A stretch of 24,962 bases of DNA from positions 1-24,962 of the forward strand of contig DASUKA010000063.1 in the NCBI GenBank assembly GCA_036278935.1, in the 5' to 3' direction. Both the position numbers and the translations under genes were made by a program. The first letter of the stretch is position 1; the number at the start of each line of letters is the position of its first letter. The notes beneath the pieces are model-generated. The model did not search any database and had not been told where the DNA came from. It saw only the letters and a program-made list of their open reading frames with translations. Below are positions 6,783-14,417 of this stretch, in pieces. The stretch comes from DASSNR01 sp036278935. Its GTDB lineage: Bacteria; Gemmatimonadota; Gemmatimonadetes; Gemmatimonadales; Gemmatimonadaceae.

Positions 6783-9700
6783 ATGGCCTCTCTCGCCCGG
6801 CACGGCAACGCGCGGAGTTGGGCGCGCCTCCTCACCCTTACGGTATTCCTGCTCTGCTGCTGTGCGCGTGCGCATGCGCAGGTGGGGAGCACCACCGATA
6901 TTCTCACCGGCGTCATCACGGGCCCCGATGGGCATCCGCTGGCCGACGTCGCGGTCGACGCCACCTCCGTCGAAACGCAGATCACCAGGCACACGACCAC
7001 CAACTCGTCAGGCCGCTACACCATCGTCTTCCCCGATGGCGGCGGGCAGTATACGGTCACCGCGCGGTATCTCGGCATGGCGCCGCGTACCTTCGCGCTC
7101 GTCCGCCAGGCTGATGAGGATCGCCTGGTGGCCAATGTCCAGCTCTCACAGACGCTCGCCGTACTGGATACCGTGCGCGTGCGTGGACGCCGGCGGCCGC
7201 GCGGCAGAGGGGAGCGCCAGACGCCCGGCGCCACCGGGCGGTCGATCACCGGCGACCAGGCCTCGCGGCTGCCCATCGATGCCAGCGACCTGAACGACCT
7301 CGCGGCGCTCGCGCCAGGCGTGATCCCCATTGCCGGCACCGACTCGACCGATGCCGCCTTCTCCGTTGCCGGACTGCCGCCCACGGCCAACAGCATCACG
7401 GTTGACGGCCTCTCGTTCGGCTCCTCGTCGGTGCCGCAGGATGCCATCCGCTCCACGCGCGTGATCACGAACAGCTACGACGTGGCGCGCGGCCAGTTCT
7501 CCGGCGGCCTGGTGGCCACCACCACCCGCGGCGGCACCAACCGGCCCGGTGGATCCTTCACCTACTCGCTGCGCGACCGCGATATGGCGTTCGGCGTGGA
7601 TCCCAACTCGCCCTTTGCGCGCGGCTACACGCAGAACCAACTCAGCGGCGGTTACGGCGGACCGCTCGTGCGCAACAAGCTCTTTGCGTTCGGCGCCGTG
7701 CAGGGACGCCGGCGCAACGACGCGCTCGCCTCGCTCCTGAACGCCAACGCGATCACCCTCGAGCGGCTGGGCACGAATGCCGATTCGGTGGCGCGCTTCA
7801 TGGACGCCGTGCAGCGGGAGGGGCTGCCCACCGCACCGGCGGGCTTCGATGCCGACCGGCTCAACGAGAGCGTCTCGGCGCTCGTGCGTCTGGATTACCT
7901 GTTCGCGGACAACCACACGCTCATGCTGCGCGGTGATTGGCGATGGAACGATCAGGATCCGTCGCGCGTGGGCTCGCTGGCGCTCCCGGCTACGGGCGGC
8001 ACGCAGACCGGACATGGCGCGGGCCTCATGGCAACGCTGACCTCACGCTTCGGCCCAGTGATCAACGAGCTGCGCGCATACGGCGCCGACAACGTGCGCA
8101 ACGGCCAGCCGTATATCGCGCTACCCGAAGGGCGCGTACAGGTCGCGAGTGCTGTCAGCGATTCAGCGCGCGCGGTGTCCACGCTCACCTTCGGCGGCAA
8201 TCCCGGCCTGCCACAGCACTCCGACACGAGGATGCTCGAGCTCTCCGACGAGCTGTCCTGGTTGCCCGGCGATGCCTCGCACCGCATCAAGCTGGGCTTC
8301 CTGCTGGATGCCCAGCGGTTCTCGCAGGACGTGACCAGCAATCGGGAGGGGACGTTCACCTTCAACTCGCTCTCCGACTTCGAGGCCAACCTGCCGGCAT
8401 CCTTCACGCGCACGCTCGCGCCCGTGGTGCGGAGCGGTACGGCGATCAATCCCTCCGGCTATCTCGGCGATACGTGGCGGCATGGTCGCGCCCTGCAACT
8501 CACCTATGGACTCCGGGTGGAGGGCTCCGAGTTTCAGGGCGCCCCGGCCTACAACCCGCTCGTGGATTCGCTCGTGGCGTTGCGCACCGACCGGTTCCCG
8601 TCCGAGGTACACGTGAGCCCGCGTGCCGGGTTCACCTGGACGATCGGCGGAGGCTCCTTCGGTGCGCCGGCCACGGTGGTGCGCGGCGGACTGGGGGAAT
8701 TTCGCAGCACCATCCCCACCGGCCTCTTTTCGGCGGCGCAGGGCGCAACGGGCATTGCTGGCGACGAGCAGGAGTTGGTGTGCGTTGGAGACGGCGTGCC
8801 CACGCCGGACTGGAGCGCGTATCTGGGCGATCCCTCTGCGCTGCCGACGACGTGCGCCGCGGGCGGGCTGCCAGTGATCCCGGAGGCCCGGGACGCGCTG
8901 CCGAACGTGACCGTGTTCGCGCCCGACTTCGGCGCATCGCGCGCGTGGCGCGGCTCGCTTGGGCTTCAGCGCCGGTTCCTCTCCCGCTACAGCGCGAACC
9001 TCAATGTGAGCTGGGCGCGTGGCGAGAACCTGCCCCGCGTCACCGATCTGAACCTCGATACTACGCCGCGCTTCACGCTTCAGGATGAGGGAGACCGGCC
9101 GGTCTTCGTCGGACCGCAAGCCATCGTCCCGGCCACCGGGGCCGCGCAATTTTTCGCATCGCGCGTGCATCCCGAGCTGGCGCACGTAGCGGAGATCGGT
9201 TCCGGTCTGGAGTCGCGCAGCACGCAAGTCACGGTGGGGCTGAATGGATTCACATTGCGCGGTCTGATCTTCCAGGCGTCGTACACCTGGCTGCGCGCGC
9301 GCGATCAGTCGTCCTTCACCTGCTGCTCCGCCGTGCAGGGACTGAGCGCGCCGACCACGGCCGGGAACCCCAACGTGGCGGAGTGGGCGCCGAGCAGCTA
9401 CGGGCGCACGCATTCGTTCCTGCTCACGGCAACGTATCCGATCACGGCGGCCGTGGAGCTCACGGCCATCGGCCGGATGATGTCCGGCGCGCCATTCACC
9501 CCCATGGTCAGCACGGACATCAATGGCGACGGGCTGCGCAACGATCGCGCGTTCCTCTTCGACCCAGCGTCCACCGCGGACACCGGTGTGGCGAACGCCA
9601 TGCGCCGCGTGCTCGCGGCCGCGTCGCCGGCGGTGCGGGGTTGTCTCACGAGTCAGCTCGGCACGGTGGCCGGTCGCAACAGTTGCAGCGGCCCATGGCA

Positions 9701-10463
9701 GCCATCGCTCGATTTTCAGCTCAACGTGCGCCCCAACATCCTGGGGCTCGGCCGCCGGCTCACGCTGAGCATCCTGACAGTCAACATGTTGGCGGGTGTC
9801 GACCAGCTCCTGCACGGTGAGAACAACCTGCACGGATGGGGCGGATTCACCCGTCCCGATCCGACGCTCCTCTACGTGCGCGGCTTCGATCCAGCCACTA
9901 ACCGGTACCGCTACGAGGTGAACGAGCGGTTCGGCACGACCAGCGGTCCCGCGGCCGCCTTCCGCTCGCCCTTCCAGCTCGCGGTGCAGCTGCGGCTCAC
10001 CGCGGGACCGGATCAGGCCCGCGATCGCATTCGTGGCATCTTCGGCGGCGGGCGGCGCGGCGGGCGCGGCGGCGGCGGCGGCGGCATGAACATGGCCGAC
10101 TTCGCGGAACGGTTCGAGCAGTTGCTCCCGAACCCGGCCACGCAGGTGCTCGCGCTGCGCGATACGCTTCATCTCACTTCGGCGCAGGTGGCGCAGCTCA
10201 CGGCCGCGCGCGATTCGCTCGATCGGAAGAACGGCGTGCTGGCAGACAGTATTCGCGCAGCCGTGAACGCGGCCGGCAGCACGCCGAACGTGGCCCAGCT
10301 CTTTTCCGTGGTGCGGCCCAACCTCCAGGCAGCCCGCGCGAACGTGCAACGGGCAACCGACGCGGTACAGCACATTCTGACCTCTGCGCAATGGAAGCAC
10401 GTGCCGGGACGTATCAAGCGCTCCGCCGGAGCCGGCGGACCGGGACGCGGGCGACGGCCGTGA
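6783..10463 (+). CDS. TonB-dependent outer-membrane receptor with C-terminal LTxxQ module
   Basis: A 1226-residue protein. The signal peptide ends at about 33 (CARAHA-QV). A carboxypeptidase-regulatory-like beta domain (about 38-125: ILTGVITGPDGHPLADVAVD, SSGRYTIVF) precedes a TonB-box-like DTVRVRG (about 129-135). The plug follows (about 155-275; AGLPPTANSITVDGLSFGSS, TTTRGGTN), then a long barrel with Oar-like strands. A strand of terminal type (FQLAVQLRLTAG, about 1064-1075) closes the barrel. Beyond it is an unusual ~150-residue extension: a Gly/Arg-rich linker (about 1088-1101) and a helical domain with LTSAQ at 1131-1135 and 1199-1203. Barrel C-termini face the periplasm, so the module should be periplasmic. 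No STN signalling domain is present at the N-terminus. Substrate unknown. It is divergent from the ECF sigma operon. The ATG at 6783 begins the signal peptide but lacks a clear Shine-Dalgarno site. Confidence 0.9.
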   Translation: MASLARHGNARSWARLLTLTVFLLCCCARAHAQVGSTTDILTGVITGPDGHPLADVAVDATSVETQITRHTTTNSSGRYTIVFPDGGGQYTVTARYLGMAPRTFALVRQADEDRLVANVQLSQTLAVLDTVRVRGRRRPRGRGERQTPGATGRSITGDQASRLPIDASDLNDLAALAPGVIPIAGTDSTDAAFSVAGLPPTANSITVDGLSFGSSSVPQDAIRSTRVITNSYDVARGQFSGGLVATTTRGGTNRPGGSFTYSLRDRDMAFGVDPNSPFARGYTQNQLSGGYGGPLVRNKLFAFGAVQGRRRNDALASLLNANAITLERLGTNADSVARFMDAVQREGLPTAPAGFDADRLNESVSALVRLDYLFADNHTLMLRGDWRWNDQDPSRVGSLALPATGGTQTGHGAGLMATLTSRFGPVINELRAYGADNVRNGQPYIALPEGRVQVASAVSDSARAVSTLTFGGNPGLPQHSDTRMLELSDELSWLPGDASHRIKLGFLLDAQRFSQDVTSNREGTFTFNSLSDFEANLPASFTRTLAPVVRSGTAINPSGYLGDTWRHGRALQLTYGLRVEGSEFQGAPAYNPLVDSLVALRTDRFPSEVHVSPRAGFTWTIGGGSFGAPATVVRGGLGEFRSTIPTGLFSAAQGATGIAGDEQELVCVGDGVPTPDWSAYLGDPSALPTTCAAGGLPVIPEARDALPNVTVFAPDFGASRAWRGSLGLQRRFLSRYSANLNVSWARGENLPRVTDLNLDTTPRFTLQDEGDRPVFVGPQAIVPATGAAQFFASRVHPELAHVAEIGSGLESRSTQVTVGLNGFTLRGLIFQASYTWLRARDQSSFTCCSAVQGLSAPTTAGNPNVAEWAPSSYGRTHSFLLTATYPITAAVELTAIGRMMSGAPFTPMVSTDINGDGLRNDRAFLFDPASTADTGVANAMRRVLAAASPAVRGCLTSQLGTVAGRNSCSGPWQPSLDFQLNVRPNILGLGRRLTLSILTVNMLAGVDQLLHGENNLHGWGGFTRPDPTLLYVRGFDPATNRYRYEVNERFGTTSGPAAAFRSPFQLAVQLRLTAGPDQARDRIRGIFGGGRRGGRGGGGGGMNMADFAERFEQLLPNPATQVLALRDTLHLTSAQVAQLTAARDSLDRKNGVLADSIRAAVNAAGSTPNVAQLFSVVRPNLQAARANVQRATDAVQHILTSAQWKHVPGRIKRSAGAGGPGRGRRP

Positions 10464-10472
10464 TGCGATAAG

Positions 10473-10517
10473 CCGCGCGCCCGGCGCTCCAAGGCGTCCA
10501 GGCGCGCGGTTGTATTT
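10473..10517 (+). terminator. Rho-independent-type terminator after the TonB-receptor gene
   Basis: Ten bases after the receptor stop codon a perfect 9-bp stem, CCGCGCGCC (10473-10481) with GGCGCGCGG (10501-10509), encloses a second inner stem (10483-10487 with 10494-10498) and is followed by a T-rich TTGTATTTG. This is a stable GC hairpin plus T tract in the expected place. It separates the receptor gene from the MoxR operon. Confidence 0.65.
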
Positions 10518-10543
10518 GCACGCGGCGGCCGAGCCCGTATCTT
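10516..10543 (+). promoter_or_regulatory. Possible sigma-70 promoter for the MoxR operon
   Basis: TTGCAC (10516-10521) and TATCTT (10538-10543) are separated by 16 bp, just after the receptor terminator and just before the first gene of the operon. A start near 10550 would give an almost leaderless message. Found by eye; unproven. Confidence 0.4.
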
Positions 10544-10544
10544 A

Positions 10545-10566
10545 GCCCCACACCTTCCTGTGGGGC
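10545..10566 (+). repeat. Perfect 8-bp inverted repeat over the operon start
   Basis: GCCCCACA (10545-10552) and TGTGGGGC (10559-10566) form a perfect 8-bp stem with a six-base loop. It sits directly after the possible -10 box and contains the GTG start codon at 10560. It could be an operator for a dimeric regulator or an RNA hairpin hiding the start; the next GTG at 10572 is just outside it. Confidence 0.5.
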
Positions 10567-11450
10567 CGTTCGTGCCTGCCGACGCCTTTCGCCCGCGTTC
10601 CTCCTCGGAAATCCTCGACGCCTCCGTGCAGCTGCTGCGCGTGCACTACGCGCCGCTGCTCGTGCTGAGCGCCATCGCGTGGGTGCCGCGGCTCGTCGTG
10701 TCGGTCACGGGCAAGGCGTATGTGCGTCCCGCCCTCGGCGTCGGCGCCTCGGTCACGACCCTGGTCCTTGTACTCGTGGCGATGGCGTGGTTCGTGATTG
10801 CGCAGGCGGCAATGCTCGTTGCCGTCTCCGACATCTACGTTGGCGGTGGCGCCAATCCAGCCCGCGCGCTCCGGGCGGCGCTTACGCGGCCAGGTGCGAT
10901 CATCCTCTCTGTGCTCGCGAAGGTGATCCTCATTGCGGTGGGACTGCTCATCGCCGGCATCGGAATGGGCGTGGTGGCAGCGCTCGTCGCCGGAGTGGGG
11001 AGCGCGATGCCGCGCGGCATCGCGCTCGTGCTGGTGGGTGTGGGGATCGGCGCGGCGATCTTCGCCGGCGTCTGGTGGTCGCTGCGCATGTTCGCCTTCT
11101 ACTTTGCTGTGCCGGCCACAGTCGTCCTGGAACAGCTGGGAGCCGGCGCGGCGCTCACCCGCGCCAACCAGCTCGCGCGGGGCTCGGCACTGCGTATCGT
11201 GCTCACCCTCGTGCTGCTCTACATCATCTACCTGGCTGTACTGGCGCTCCTCGGGGCAGTGGTCTATCTCGCCTTCCACGGCTTCGTGCTCACGCAAACG
11301 CTGGTCACGGTCTTCGCTCTCTTCGTGTATCCGATCATCCCGGTCGTCACCGCGCTGCTGTACTACGACCTGCGCATCCGGAAGGAGGGGTACGACATCG
11401 AGCTGATGGCCGGCGCCCTGAACGATCCTCCCGCCACGCAACCGGCGTAG
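10560..11450 (+). CDS. Six-helix membrane protein heading the MoxR operon
   Basis: A 296-residue polytopic membrane protein with about six hydrophobic segments (near 29-49, 62-88, 114-146, 152-172, 212-238, 244-268). It ends in a cytoplasmic tail with the conserved-looking LLYYDLRIRKEGYDIELMA. This pattern resembles the membrane domain of glycerophosphodiester phosphodiesterases (without any catalytic domain) and uncharacterised proteins found next to DUF4129 genes. No enzyme motif is visible. The GTG at 10560 is taken as start and lies inside an inverted repeat; GTG 10572 (VPADAFRPRS) is an equally possible start. The next gene begins 9 bp after its stop, so they form an operon. It may be a membrane partner of the MoxR complex; that is inference. 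Confidence 0.75.
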   Translation: MGPFVPADAFRPRSSSEILDASVQLLRVHYAPLLVLSAIAWVPRLVVSVTGKAYVRPALGVGASVTTLVLVLVAMAWFVIAQAAMLVAVSDIYVGGGANPARALRAALTRPGAIILSVLAKVILIAVGLLIAGIGMGVVAALVAGVGSAMPRGIALVLVGVGIGAAIFAGVWWSLRMFAFYFAVPATVVLEQLGAGAALTRANQLARGSALRIVLTLVLLYIIYLAVLALLGAVVYLAFHGFVLTQTLVTVFALFVYPIIPVVTALLYYDLRIRKEGYDIELMAGALNDPPATQPA

Positions 11451-11459
11451 TAGCGGTCG

Positions 11460-12074
11460 ATGCAGATTCCCGACGAGGCGATTCGCCGCGCGGCAGCCCA
11501 CGTGTTCAGCGCGCCGGAGTACAATCCGTTCTCGCCGCTCTCGCGCGTGTGGCACTGGTTGGGGCATCAGCTGCTGCGGCTGCTGGCGCTGATCGGCGGC
11601 CTCTTTCCGTCGCACTCGCACTCCCCCCGCCTGTTCTGGGTCACCATGGCGGCACTGGTCGTAGCGCTAGCCACCGCCGCCATCGAGCTCTCACGCCGGT
11701 GGCGGCGGCTGCGCATCCGCCGCGCCATGGAGGAGCGTGGAACAGCGGGGAGTGGAACTGCGACGCATTACGTGGACGCGTGGCGTGCCGCACAGCACTT
11801 CGCCGCGCAGGGGGTGTTCACCGAGGCCGCGCATGCGCTGTATCAGGCGCTGCTGGAGGGCGTCGCGCGGCAGGGGCAGATCCGGTTGCATCCCTCCAAG
11901 ACCGCGGGGGACTACGTGCGCGAGCTGCGCGGCACCTCCTCGGCGCTGCTCGATCGCTTCCGCGCCTTTGCCCACTCGTATGAGGTGGTGGTCTACGGCC
12001 TGGGCACGTGCGATCGCGATCGCTTCGAGCGGCTGTGGACGCTGGCCGTGGACATCATGGGGCCCCGTGGCTGA
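11460..12074 (+). CDS. DUF4129 domain membrane protein
   Basis: A 204-residue protein. An N-terminal stretch with a hydrophobic or amphipathic segment (about 34-49) precedes a membrane helix (about 59-78) and a short Arg-rich turn. The C-terminal cytoplasmic DUF4129 domain covers about 100-200: FAAQGVFTEAAHALYQALLE and LHPSKTAGDYVRELRG, the usual last part of this family. DUF4129 proteins are common partners of MoxR and DUF58 genes and have no known activity; longer relatives carry a transglutaminase domain, absent here. ATG 11460 follows the preceding stop by 9 bp. Its end overlaps the next GTG start by 8 bp, which suggests translational coupling. Confidence 0.8.
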   Translation: MQIPDEAIRRAAAHVFSAPEYNPFSPLSRVWHWLGHQLLRLLALIGGLFPSHSHSPRLFWVTMAALVVALATAAIELSRRWRRLRIRRAMEERGTAGSGTATHYVDAWRAAQHFAAQGVFTEAAHALYQALLEGVARQGQIRLHPSKTAGDYVRELRGTSSALLDRFRAFAHSYEVVVYGLGTCDRDRFERLWTLAVDIMGPRG

Positions 12075-13299
12075 GCGCGAGGGCGGGTGGTGGCTCACGC
12101 CGCGCGTGATCCTGGTGGTGATCGGCCTGCTGGTGCTGCTCATCTGGATCGCCTCGTCGCATGCGCCGGCCGATGAATCAGAATCGCGGCTCACGACCTT
12201 CTCCGCCGATCCAGACGGCGCGCGCGGACTGATGCAGATGTTGCAGCAGTTGGGCTGGACGACCACGCGGCGGCTCCAGCCATACACGGAGCCGCTGGAC
12301 TCCACCGCGGTGTACGCCGTACTCGATCCCCAGCTGCCCCTCCTGCCGAGCGAGGTGCATCATCTGCTCGATGCCGTGCGCCGCGGTGCTGGGCTGGTCG
12401 TCGTCCCCCGCGCCGGCACCGCCATCGCCGATTCGCTGCACGTCGAGCAATCGGCGTTCACCGGACTCCCGTACAGTGCTCGCACGCAGCCCGTCGGCGC
12501 GGGCCCGGGCCGCGATTCGAGTGACGCAGATACGACCCAGCGCGCGGATTCCAGCGCACCGCGCGCCGTACCCTCGATCGTCTACGTCTGGCACTACCTG
12601 GATTCCAGGAAGCCGCTCCCAGGCCACTCCATCACCTTCCTGGAGGTGCGCGATCGGCTGGAGCGCTCACGGCCCGCGGTACTTGGCATTCCGCTCGGCC
12701 GCGGCCGTGTGGTGACCGTCGCGGACCCGCGCATCTTCACCAACGCCGTCGTGCGTCTGGGCAGTCCGGCCGTCTTTGACACGCGCTTGATCGAATGGCT
12801 CACGCCGGCCATGAGGCGCGCGCTGGTGTTCGACGAGTATCACCAGGGCTTCGGCAGTCATGGCAGTCTGACGCGGGCTGTCGGACACGCCGTGTTTGGA
12901 ACGCCGGCCGGGCGGATGCTTCTGCAAGGCATTCTCGCCGCGCTCCTCCTGCTGTTCGCGCTCGGCGCGCGCGCCATCCCCCCCGTGGCGCGTGCGCGCA
13001 TCGAGCGCCGCTCCCCGATGGAGCACGTGCATGCCCTCGCCCACGCGTATGAGCAGGGGGGCGCCACGCGCACTGCTTCGCGCCGCCTGTTGCGCGGACT
13101 GCGTCGCCGCCACCCTGCTGGCAGCTCGGCGAGAGCAGATGCCGACGAGGCATATCTCACCCTGCTGCGCATGCGACATCCATCGCTCTCGGCGGACACT
13201 GCGCTCCTGAGCGACGCCATACGGCAGCCGCGCACGCCCGAGGCGTTTCTGGCCGTCGGGCACGCCATTACTCACATTGAACGGACCCTGACCTCGTGA
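12067..13299 (+). CDS. DUF4350 domain membrane protein
   Basis: A 410-residue protein with a membrane helix at about 14-30, a large extracytoplasmic domain (about 31-280), a second membrane helix at about 284-302, and a helical cytoplasmic tail. The outer domain carries the DUF4350 features: SADPDGARGLMQMLQQLGW, a Rossmann-like VYAVLDPQLPLLPSEVHHLL, GAGLVVVPRAG, and later GRGRVVTVADPRIFTN and VFDEYHQGFG. The family is related to glutamine-amidotransferase-like and GldG-like folds but has no established function. The GTG start at 12067 overlaps the DUF4129 stop by 8 bp and fits the N-terminal topology (VAEREGGWWLTPRVILVV); the longer open frame upstream is the DUF4129 gene in another frame. 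Its TGA shares bases with the moxR start. Confidence 0.85.
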   Translation: MAEREGGWWLTPRVILVVIGLLVLLIWIASSHAPADESESRLTTFSADPDGARGLMQMLQQLGWTTTRRLQPYTEPLDSTAVYAVLDPQLPLLPSEVHHLLDAVRRGAGLVVVPRAGTAIADSLHVEQSAFTGLPYSARTQPVGAGPGRDSSDADTTQRADSSAPRAVPSIVYVWHYLDSRKPLPGHSITFLEVRDRLERSRPAVLGIPLGRGRVVTVADPRIFTNAVVRLGSPAVFDTRLIEWLTPAMRRALVFDEYHQGFGSHGSLTRAVGHAVFGTPAGRMLLQGILAALLLLFALGARAIPPVARARIERRSPMEHVHALAHAYEQGGATRTASRRLLRGLRRRHPAGSSARADADEAYLTLLRMRHPSLSADTALLSDAIRQPRTPEAFLAVGHAITHIERTLTS

Positions 13300-14255
13300 T
13301 GACATCAGAGCAGGTAGCGGAGGCCATGCGCCGTGTGCGCGACGAAGTTGCGCGCCGCGTGGTGGGACAGGAGGAGGTGATCGACCAGGCGTTGATCGTC
13401 TTTCTGGCGCGTGGGCACGCGTTGCTGGAGGGCGTGCCGGGGACCGCGAAGACGCTCCTCGTACGCGTGCTGGCCGGCGCACTGGGCGCACGCTTCGGCC
13501 GCATCCAGTTCACGCCGGATCTCATGCCGTCTGATATCACCGGTATCACCATGCTCCGCGATGGCGGCCGGTCGTCCGAATTCCGCCCCGGCCCGGTGTT
13601 CACCGATCTGCTGCTCGCCGACGAGATCAACCGTGCCCCTGCCAAGACGCAGGCGGCGCTGCTGGAGGCCATGCAGGAGCGGCAGGTCACCGGGGATGGG
13701 GTAGCGCGTGCGCTCGGCCCGCTCTTCGCCGTCTTCGCCACGCAGAACCCGGTGGAGTACGAGGGCACCTACCCGCTCCCGGAGGCGCAACTCGATCGCT
13801 TTCTCCTCAAGATCAAGGTGTCCTACCCGTCGCGCGAGGCCGAGCTCGAGATGCTGGCGCATTACGCCGATGGCTTCGACGCTGAGCGACTGGCCGATAT
13901 CACCCCGGCACCCGTGCTGGACGAAGCCGGCTGCCGTGACCTCCGCGCCGCCGCGGAGTGCGTGCGCGTTGCGCCCGAGGTGCGGGAGTACATCGCGGCG
14001 ATCGTGCGCACCACGCGCGATGACCCGGGCCTCACGCTCGGCGGCTCTCCACGCGCGAGCGTCGCGCTGTTCCGCGCGGCGCGTGCAGCGGCGCTCATGG
14101 CGGGCCGGGAGTTCGTTACGCCGGATGATGTGAAGGAGTTGGCGCTCCCGGTGCTGCGACATCGCGTGCTCGTGGCGCCGGAGCTGGAGGTGGAGGGGCG
14201 ATCGGGCGACGAGGTGCTCGAGGCGCTGCTCATGCGGATCGAGGCGCCGCGGTAG
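13299..14255 (+). CDS. MoxR-family AAA+ ATPase
   Basis: A 318-residue AAA+ ATPase. Visible are the N-terminal VVGQEEVIDQALIVFLARGH, Walker A GVPGTAKT (45-52), Walker B LLLADEINRAPAKTQAAL (104-121), sensor 1 FATQNPVEYEGTYPLPEAQL (about 148-167), and the lid with SPRASVALFRAARAAALMAG near 250. MoxR ATPases form hexamers thought to act as chaperones for assembling or metallating partner complexes, usually with DUF58/VWA proteins encoded nearby, as here. ATG 13299 overlaps the TGA of the DUF4350 gene by one base (TGATG); a GTG three bases earlier is in the same frame. A strong GGAGGAGG lies right after its TAG. Confidence 0.92.
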   Translation: MTSEQVAEAMRRVRDEVARRVVGQEEVIDQALIVFLARGHALLEGVPGTAKTLLVRVLAGALGARFGRIQFTPDLMPSDITGITMLRDGGRSSEFRPGPVFTDLLLADEINRAPAKTQAALLEAMQERQVTGDGVARALGPLFAVFATQNPVEYEGTYPLPEAQLDRFLLKIKVSYPSREAELEMLAHYADGFDAERLADITPAPVLDEAGCRDLRAAAECVRVAPEVREYIAAIVRTTRDDPGLTLGGSPRASVALFRAARAAALMAGREFVTPDDVKELALPVLRHRVLVAPELEVEGRSGDEVLEALLMRIEAPR

Positions 14256-14417
14256 GAGGAGGGCGTCATTGCAACGGAACAAAGCTCCACGCGGACAATT
14301 GGAAGCGTGTCTACCCTCCCGGCGATGCCTCCATTTTCGTCACGCCCACGCGAGGCGGGCACCTCGCACTCGGCCTCTCCCTGTCCTGGGGCGGCCCGCA
14401 CTGATGGCCGCGCGACG

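Noticed and set aside
8163..10400. 745-codon open frame on minus opposite the TonB-receptor gene
   Set aside because: Composition is Arg/His/Glu-rich without domains; it mirrors the codon bias of the real plus-strand gene, as is usual in GC-rich DNA.
11737..12066. Upstream extension of the DUF4350 frame
   Set aside because: It lies wholly inside the DUF4129 gene in another frame; GTG 12067 gives sensible topology and overlap.
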